NCBI GenBank assembly: GCA_027068615.1
Contig: JAMOQV010000044.1
Location: 1-10,457 of the forward strand
Source: Helicobacteraceae bacterium
GTDB taxonomy: Bacteria; Campylobacterota; Campylobacteria; Campylobacterales; Sulfurimonadaceae
DNA: 10,457 nucleotides
Direction: 5' to 3'
Within the stretch, counting starts at the first letter, position 1, and each line of letters starts with the position of its first letter. The position numbers and the translations under genes were made by a program. Below the pieces are notes generated by a model. The model had not been told where the DNA came from, did not search any database, and saw nothing but the letters and a program-made list of their open reading frames with translations. Shown piece by piece: positions 6,064 to 10,457 of the stretch.

Positions 6064-7089
6064 ATGAAGATAGAATCTTATGAAATAGGGATGCAATCTC
6101 AACACTCTTTTACAAAAGAAGAGGTAGAATCAAGTGTAAGTTTTTCAACTGTTTGTCTTGAAGTTGAAGCTCAAAAACAAGCAGAAGCTTCACAAGAGGT
6201 ACAAACTAAAAAATGGTGGCAAGAGGATGACACACAAAGGATGCTGTATGCACTTATCCAATCCCTTATAGATAGGTTAAATAACTCTGTTTCATCTTAT
6301 AATAATTACGATACATTAAGCTCCACAACTACACAGCAAACTCAAGATGAAGTAGATAGTTGTGAAACTCAGACAATAAATCTTTATCACACAACATTGG
6401 ATTTGAAATACAAAGAGCAAGAGGAGTTAAACTTTTCAACAGTTGGTCATATACAAACTGATAGTGGTTCATTAGATATTGATTTGAATTTTTCTATGCA
6501 AAGAAGTTTTGTAGTTGAAAATAGGATAGATACTTATTCACTTTTTGATCCACTTGTTATAAATCTTGATGGAGATATCCCAAATCTTTCACAAGATACT
6601 TTCTCATTTGATTTGGATAATGATGGAGAAAAAGACCAAATCTCAAAGTTAGGTGAAAATAGTGGATTTTTAGCACTTGATTTAAATAATGATGGGGAGA
6701 TAAATCAAGGAAGTGAACTCTTTGGAACAAAAACAGGAGATGGTTTTGATGAGTTAAGTGAATATGATAGTGACAACAACGGTTGGATAGATGAAAATGA
6801 TGATATTTTTGATAAACTTCAAATCTGGATTAAGAATGATGATACAGATGAAAAAGATTTGATAGGACTCGGTGAAGCTGGAGTTGGAGCTATATTTTTA
6901 AACTCACAATCTAGTGAATTTACATACAAAACACAAACAAATCAAACTCTAGGAGAGATGAAAAGTTGTGGGATGTTTTTAAAAGAGGATGGAAGTTGCG
7001 GGAGTATCTCTCAGATAGATTTTGCTATGAGAGATACTAAGGATGAAACTACGAAAAAAGAACCATTAATGGAACTTTTACAAGCTTAA
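6064..7089 (+). CDS. EF-hand-like calcium-binding family protein, function unknown
   Basis: This 341-residue protein matches, from memory, a conserved but functionally unassigned proteobacterial family: an N-terminal MKIES...SQHSF start, a middle LNFSMQRSF block (141-149), DPLVINLDG (162-170) and a C-terminal calcium-loop module. Three EF-hand-type loops are visible: D183-x-D185-x-D187-G...D191; D206-x-N208-x-D210-G-x-I-N214...E218 leading into GSELFG; and D235-x-D237-x-N239-G-x-I-D243...D246. Related loops occur in large RTX-like exported proteins, but here there is no signal peptide, no transmembrane segment and no nonapeptide repeats. Residues ~31-130 are Gln/Glu/Thr-rich and probably flexible. 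The ribosome site AAGAGGGG is 6 nt before the ATG. It stands alone, divergent from the phosphate locus, and ends 4 bp from the convergent phosphatidyltransferase gene. Cellular location is unknown. Confidence 0.82.
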   Translation: MKIESYEIGMQSQHSFTKEEVESSVSFSTVCLEVEAQKQAEASQEVQTKKWWQEDDTQRMLYALIQSLIDRLNNSVSSYNNYDTLSSTTTQQTQDEVDSCETQTINLYHTTLDLKYKEQEELNFSTVGHIQTDSGSLDIDLNFSMQRSFVVENRIDTYSLFDPLVINLDGDIPNLSQDTFSFDLDNDGEKDQISKLGENSGFLALDLNNDGEINQGSELFGTKTGDGFDELSEYDSDNNGWIDENDDIFDKLQIWIKNDDTDEKDLIGLGEAGVGAIFLNSQSSEFTYKTQTNQTLGEMKSCGMFLKEDGSCGSISQIDFAMRDTKDETTKKEPLMELLQA

Positions 7090-7093
7090 TAAA

Positions 7094-7651
7094 TTATGGA
7101 TGTCTAACTTTAAGTGTAGAGTTTAGACTCCAACCTATTGCTATCATAAAACCAAGTACACCAAAAGCTGGTAAGAACTCATAAGTATTAGCTAGATAAA
7201 CCAACCATAAAAGTATAGCTCCAAGTGGAGTTGGAACACCTGTGAAGTACTTATCTACACTTCCAGCATCTGTGTGTAGATTGAAATGTATAAGTCTTCT
7301 AAGTCCAGATATAACATAAAATATACTTACAACAGCAGAAAATATAAGTAAAGTACCCTCAAAAGAGTTGTTATAAACAGCTTGAAAGATTAAAAATACA
7401 GGAACAAGAACAAAACTTAAAAAGTCTGCAAAACTATCTAGTTGTACACCAAATTCATTGGATAAATTATACTTTCTAGCAATCTTACCATCAAATATAT
7501 CAAAAGCCCCACCTATCCAAGCCAAAACAATAGCTATGAAAAAATTATTTTGAGTTATAAAATAAGTAGCCAATAATCCTGCTGTTATATTTACAAATGT
7601 AAAAAGATTTGCTAAGTTAAAGTGTGAAGATGGAGTGTATAAAAATTTCAT
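7094..7651 (-). CDS. pssA: CDP-alcohol phosphatidyltransferase, probable phosphatidylserine synthase
   Basis: This is an integral inner-membrane enzyme of phospholipid synthesis, expected to transfer a phosphatidyl group from CDP-diacylglycerol to an alcohol, most likely serine. The full CDP-alcohol signature is intact: D51, D54-G55, A58-R59, G68, D72 and D76, the metal and CDP-binding aspartates. Hydrophobic segments lie at ~15-32, 37-50, 77-92, 100-118, 143-155 and 160-176. The FTGVPTP motif (136-142) resembles the FxGxPxP of PssA-type enzymes and favours serine over glycerol phosphate. The start at 7651 has AAGG about 7 nt before the ATG; a TTG 14 codons earlier (7693) is less likely. At 185 residues it is shorter than many PssA proteins, so the exact substrate is uncertain. 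A -10-like TATAAT (7679-7674) lies upstream, beside the inverted repeat. Confidence 0.8.
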   Translation of the reverse strand: MKFLYTPSSHFNLANLFTFVNITAGLLATYFITQNNFFIAIVLAWIGGAFDIFDGKIARKYNLSNEFGVQLDSFADFLSFVLVPVFLIFQAVYNNSFEGTLLIFSAVVSIFYVISGLRRLIHFNLHTDAGSVDKYFTGVPTPLGAILLWLVYLANTYEFLPAFGVLGFMIAIGWSLNSTLKVRHP

Positions 7652-7696
7652 AAAACACCTTGCTTTTTTACTAATTATATCAAATAAAAACAAATT

Positions 7697-7729
7697 GACT
7701 TATTTTGATATAGATTATCAAAATAAGTC
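7697..7729. promoter_or_regulatory. Perfect 14-bp inverted repeat between divergent genes
   Basis: GACTTATTTTGATA (7697-7710) and its exact reverse complement (7716-7729) flank a 5-nt TAGAT spacer. It lies between the divergent phosphatidyltransferase and porin genes, 57 nt before the porin ATG, where a terminator is not expected, and no clean T run follows on either strand. It could be an operator for a dimeric regulator or an mRNA leader hairpin. A TTGACT at 7695-7700 overlaps the left arm but lacks a good -10 at the right distance; a weak TATTAT (7750-7755) may be the porin -10. Confidence 0.65.
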
Positions 7730-7785
7730 GTTTCTAAGTAAGCTTTTTGTATTATTTGTAAAAATATGAACATAATAGGAAACTT

Positions 7786-8976
7786 ATGAAAATTTGTACA
7801 AAATTATCGTTAATCTCAGTTGCTCTTTTGAGTCAGTTAAATGCAAGTGAAAGTGTAAATTCTATCCAAGAAATGTTTTCAAATGGTGAAGTGAATGGGC
7901 AAATCCGTTTAGGTTATTATAATGTTGATTTGGATGCTAACTCAGATACTCAAAGTGTTACAGCTATAGGTGGACAACTAAAATATGAAACAGCTAGTTT
8001 AAATGGTATAAATGCTGGTGTAGCAATGTTTACAGCTCACAGTATAAACTCTTTGAGTGGGGATAAAGATAGTGATAAATTTTCTGATTTTTTAACTTCA
8101 AGTGAAGGAAGTTATACAGAATTAGCTGAAGCTTATTTAAACTACTCTATAGATAATTTCAATATTCGTATAGGTCGTCAACTTTTAGATACACCTTTAG
8201 CAGATGGTGATGATATAGCAATGACACCAAATAGTTTTGAAGCGATAGTTGCATCTTATGATATAAAAGATTTAGGTTTGAGTGTTATTGGTGCAAATAT
8301 TCAAAGGATGCAAGGGGCAGATGCAGGTTATGAAAATGTATTGAAGCATAGTTGGATGGATACAGGTGATAGTGGAACAAATATGTTAGCTGTTGTTTAT
8401 GCTAAAGATACTGTAGAAGCTAGTGCATGGTACTATGATGTAGATAAATCAGCTAAAGCCTTTTATATGGATGCATCTAAAGAGTTTGAAATATATCCAT
8501 ACCATCATATAACTTTTGGTGTTCAGTACCTAAGTGAAAGTGAAGAAGACTCTAGTGGTATTGAAGGCAGTATAGCTGGTATGATGTTAGATGCTAACTA
8601 TTATAATTTTAATGCAATGATTGCTTATAATGATATAAATATAGATGATAGTAAAACAATTTTTGAAGGTTTTGGAGGTGGTTGTTCATATACAAATATG
8701 GAAACAACAACAGCTGGAGCAATAGATACAGATTCATCTTCTTATCTGATTTCACTGGGCTATAGTTTAGATGCTATTGATTTTTCTCTTTCTTATGGAA
8801 ATTTTGAAGCAGATATTGAAAATAATGGACATTTACAAGAGGTAGATGCTGGTATAAGTTATGCTCTTAATGATGGACAAGCTGATATATCTTTAACTTA
8901 TGTTCATATAGATGATAAAATAGTAGCAAATAATGACTCAGATGAGATAAAAGTATTTGCTAACTATAATTTTTAA
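7786..8976 (+). CDS. Outer membrane porin, OprD family
   Basis: This is a predicted beta-barrel porin that lets small solutes cross the outer membrane. The 396-residue precursor has a signal peptide (~1-20: K-rich start, hydrophobic SLISVALLS, cleavage probably after A20). It then shows alternating strands, the OprD-family landmarks TELAEAYLNY (111-120) and IGRQLLDTP (129-137) followed by MTPNSFEA (146-153), and a terminal Phe after NYN, the usual barrel-assembly signal. The mature protein is acidic with many Asp/Ser-rich loops, suggesting saline or cation-rich surroundings but not defining a substrate. AGGAAACTT places a good ribosome site before the ATG. The upstream inverted repeat may control it. 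No Pho box is visible, so a role in phosphate entry is not supported by sequence. Its stop overlaps the stop of the small convergent gene by 3 bp. Confidence 0.9.
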   Translation: MKICTKLSLISVALLSQLNASESVNSIQEMFSNGEVNGQIRLGYYNVDLDANSDTQSVTAIGGQLKYETASLNGINAGVAMFTAHSINSLSGDKDSDKFSDFLTSSEGSYTELAEAYLNYSIDNFNIRIGRQLLDTPLADGDDIAMTPNSFEAIVASYDIKDLGLSVIGANIQRMQGADAGYENVLKHSWMDTGDSGTNMLAVVYAKDTVEASAWYYDVDKSAKAFYMDASKEFEIYPYHHITFGVQYLSESEEDSSGIEGSIAGMMLDANYYNFNAMIAYNDINIDDSKTIFEGFGGGCSYTNMETTTAGAIDTDSSSYLISLGYSLDAIDFSLSYGNFEADIENNGHLQEVDAGISYALNDGQADISLTYVHIDDKIVANNDSDEIKVFANYNF

Positions 8977-8990
8977 GTAGTTGTTTTTTT
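8962..8990 (+). terminator. Weak candidate terminator of the porin gene
   Basis: AACTA (8962-8966) can pair with TAGTT (8978-8982) across an 11-nt loop and is followed by seven T residues (8984-8990). The stem is only 5 bp and AT-rich and includes the stop codon region, so termination here is plausible but weak. Confidence 0.3.
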
Positions 8991-9146
8991 CTCTATAAAC
9001 ATACTACACTCAACTCCGCTACTGTTAAATACCACCATTGATGGTATTTGCGGAGATTTAAACCCATAAGCCTTACATCCGTGGGGCTTATCTTTCTCCC
9101 AAGTTACAAAATAATGTTTACATCTTCTACAATTTATTCTTTTCAT
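8973..9146 (-). CDS. Small four-cysteine (zinc-ribbon-like) protein
   Basis: This 57-residue reading frame fills the gap between the porin and dut genes and has strongly protein-like content. It starts MKRINCRRCKHYFVTWEKD and continues with HGCKAYGFKS, an IPSMVVF stretch and an SSG-x-x-C ending. Cysteines C6, C9, C24 and C47, with H11 and H22 nearby, could form a small zinc-binding fold. From memory, similar short proteins (CxxCxxxxxTW...P.GCxAxGFKS...PS..V..SSG..C) are common in Campylobacterota and Deltaproteobacteria, usually as conserved hypotheticals; the function is unknown. No Shine-Dalgarno site precedes the ATG, but a TAAAAT-like -10 lies close upstream, so translation may start from a very short leader. 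It converges on the porin gene with overlapping stop codons and diverges from dut 57 bp away. Confidence 0.8.
   Translation of the reverse strand: MKRINCRRCKHYFVTWEKDKPHGCKAYGFKSPQIPSMVVFNSSGVECSMFIEKKTTT
9014..9055. repeat. Nested inverted repeat inside the four-cysteine gene
   Basis: CTCCGC (9014-9019) pairs with GCGGAG (9050-9055), and directly inside the right arm TGGTATTT (9042-9049) pairs with AAATACCA (9027-9034) over a 7-nt loop, leaving a one-sided 7-nt bulge (9020-9026). The combined 14-bp helix is GC-richer than its surroundings and lies wholly in coding sequence. It could be an RNA structure, or a coincidence of the conserved protein sequence. Confidence 0.4.
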
Positions 9147-9203
9147 ATTTGGATTTTAACATATTTAGATACAATAAGTCTAATAAAATAAAGTGAGATA
9201 TAA

Positions 9204-9896
9204 ATGGATAAAATACTTTTAATGTTACAACTACAAAATCAGTTAAATGATGCAACAAATGGTGAAGAGTGGGTAAAAGGGATTACTAAAAATGGTAAAA
9301 CTATAAATTGGAGAAGATGCATCTATATGGAATGTGCTGAGATGGTAGATAGTTTTTCATGGAAACATTGGAAAAGCATCAACCAAGAACCAGATTGGGA
9401 TAACTTAAAGATAGAAGTTGTTGATGTTTGGCACTTTATCATGAGTTTGGCTATCGAAGATTATAATCAAAACTTAAAAGGTGGTATAGAAGATTTGGCT
9501 ATCAGTTTATCTTCTCAAGAAAATTTTTCAAAGATAGACAATAACGAGGTGAAATATGCTACTCAAAAAGAGGTTATAGATAAAGTTGAAGATATTATCC
9601 GTTTATCTCTAGATAGAGATGGCTTAGATTTAGAAAGATTGGTTAATGAATTTTTTGATTTGGTTGTTATGAGTGGGTTAAATCTTCAAACACTTTATAG
9701 ACTTTATGTTGGTAAAAACATACTAAACCAAATCCGTCAAGACAATGGCTATAAAGATGGTTCATACATAAAAATATGGAATGGTGAAGAGGATAATATT
9801 GTGATGAAAAGACTTTGGGAAGAGGATGCAAACTTAAAACCAGAGATACTGTATAAAGAGCTTACAAAGCTATACTTATCGTTAAATAAGAGTTAA
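9204..9896 (+). CDS. dut: Dimeric dUTPase (all-alpha NTP pyrophosphatase)
   Basis: This enzyme hydrolyses dUTP (and dUDP) to dUMP, keeping uracil out of DNA and feeding dTMP synthesis. The 230-residue protein belongs to the dimeric, helical dUTPase family found in Campylobacter and trypanosomatids, unrelated to the trimeric beta form. Metal ligands are visible as E43xxE46 (in YMECAEMVDS) and E71xxD74 (in KIEVVDVWHF), with the WKHWK segment (53-57) between them. The later family signature K-x-LNQIRQDNGYKDGSY-x-K-W-x-G-EDN spans ~170-198. Length is typical. A moderate AAGTGAG ribosome site is 7 nt upstream of the ATG, and a TACAAT -10-like box (9170-9175) lies ~30 bp before it. The stop codon shares one base with the next ATG (TAATG), so the ABC ATPase is co-translated with it. 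Confidence 0.93.
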   Translation: MDKILLMLQLQNQLNDATNGEEWVKGITKNGKTINWRRCIYMECAEMVDSFSWKHWKSINQEPDWDNLKIEVVDVWHFIMSLAIEDYNQNLKGGIEDLAISLSSQENFSKIDNNEVKYATQKEVIDKVEDIIRLSLDRDGLDLERLVNEFFDLVVMSGLNLQTLYRLYVGKNILNQIRQDNGYKDGSYIKIWNGEEDNIVMKRLWEEDANLKPEILYKELTKLYLSLNKS

Positions 9897-10457
9897 TGCA
9901 AAAAAAAATATTAGAGATTAAAAACTTATCGTTTGGCTATACAGATAAATTACTTTTTGAAAACTTTTCACTCACTCTGAAAAAGGGTGAGATAAAAGTG
10001 ATAGTAGGGGAGAGTGGCATCGGAAAAAGTACACTTTTTGAGTTAATACTAAAAAATTTAAAACCTATAAAAGGTAATATACAAGTTCAAAGATGTTCAC
10101 AAGTTTTTCAAGACCCATACAGTTCATTTCACCCTAGTTATACTTTGTTAAATCAAATAAAAGATGTTGCATCTTTGGATGGTATAGATTTACTTTTAAA
10201 TTCATTAAATTTAGAATATAACTTGCTTTTAAAATTGCCACATGAACTCTCCGGTGGACAGCTTCAAAGAGCTTCTATACTAAGAGCGATGCTTATGAAA
10301 CCAGATCTGCTTCTTTTGGATGAACCAACATCAGCACTAGATAATGTTATTCAGCTAGAAGTTATGAAAGAGTTGTTAAAACATTTAAATAAAATGGGGA
10401 TGCTACTTATAACTCATGATATGGATTTAGCTAAATGGTGTGGTGATGAGGTTATAA
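9896..10457 (+). CDS. ABC transporter ATPase, DppF/NikE-like (cut by window end)
   Basis: This nucleotide-binding subunit should power an importer, probably of peptides, nickel or a similar ligand; only 187 codons are in the window and the 3' end is missing. Visible motifs are Walker A GESGIGKST (38-46), Q-loop Q72 in VFQDPYSSFHP (a peptide/nickel-family style), signature LSGGQLQR (118-125), Walker B with D142-E143, D-loop SALD (146-149) and switch H174. The stretch from Q-loop to signature is only ~46 residues, shorter than I expect for DppF, so this is a compact ATPase. The start ATG overlaps the dut stop by one base, so translation is probably coupled to dut, an unexpected partnership. The substrate and the permease genes, possibly beyond the window, cannot be determined here. 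Confidence 0.85.
   Translation, partial: MQKKILEIKNLSFGYTDKLLFENFSLTLKKGEIKVIVGESGIGKSTLFELILKNLKPIKGNIQVQRCSQVFQDPYSSFHPSYTLLNQIKDVASLDGIDLLLNSLNLEYNLLLKLPHELSGGQLQRASILRAMLMKPDLLLLDEPTSALDNVIQLEVMKELLKHLNKMGMLLITHDMDLAKWCGDEVI

Noticed and set aside
7102..7128. Imperfect hairpin near the 3' end of the phosphatidyltransferase gene as a terminator
   Set aside because: The 8-bp stem has a bulged T and no T run follows on either strand; it lies inside coding sequence.
7705..7721. TTGAT...ATCAA core as an FNR/CRP-type site
   Set aside because: The half-sites are separated by 7 bases, whereas the FNR layout needs 4, so the match is only partial and the longer 14-bp dyad explains it better.
7750..7765. 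TTGTAT...TTGTAA before the porin as a third Pho box
   Set aside because: The spacing is 9 bp, not 11, and the hexamers differ from the TGTAAT core, so phosphate control of the porin is unsupported.

Overview
The window is AT-rich, tightly packed DNA that looks like a chromosomal segment from a free-living member of the Campylobacterota (Sulfurimonas/Arcobacter-like). The reasons are heavy ATA/TTA/AAA codon use, a Campylobacter-type dimeric dUTPase, an OprD-type porin with Campylobacterota features, and many one-base TAATG gene junctions. The genus is an inference; no rRNA or other marker gene is present.

Left edge (1-260): a short plus-strand C-terminal remnant, perhaps of an asparagine-synthetase-like gene, interrupted by stops and closed by a strong intrinsic terminator. 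Left-centre (249-5633, all minus strand): a phosphate uptake and sensing locus read right to left as pstB, phoU, a PhoB-like response regulator, a PhoR-like histidine kinase, then pstC and pstA. No pstS gene for the periplasmic binding protein lies in the window. Two sites with the geometry of Pho boxes (direct TGTAAT-type hexamers repeated every 11 bp, 10-11 nt before a -10 element) lie upstream of pstB and upstream of pstC. The locus therefore appears to be two phosphate-responsive units under one two-component system. PstC carries an unusual, very acidic periplasmic insertion partly encoded by a hexanucleotide repeat. PhoU lacks the usual metal-ligand residues in both of its repeats.

Centre (5704-7651): a small acidic protein of unknown function just upstream of pstB; a divergent gene for a 341-residue protein with EF-hand-like calcium loops from a conserved but uncharacterised family; and, convergent with it, a CDP-alcohol phosphatidyltransferase (probable phosphatidylserine synthase).

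Right (7697-10457): a perfect 14-bp inverted repeat between the divergent phosphatidyltransferase and porin genes; an OprD-family porin; a 57-residue four-cysteine protein encoded tail-to-tail with the porin; a dimeric dUTPase; and the first 187 codons of a DppF/NikE-like ABC ATPase that overlaps the dUTPase stop codon and runs off the window.

The coherent biological theme is phosphate acquisition. PstC/PstA form the membrane channel, PstB powers it, PhoU and PhoR report transport state and PhoB feeds back on both promoters. I see no CRISPR array, tRNA, rRNA, insertion sequence or clear defence system here.
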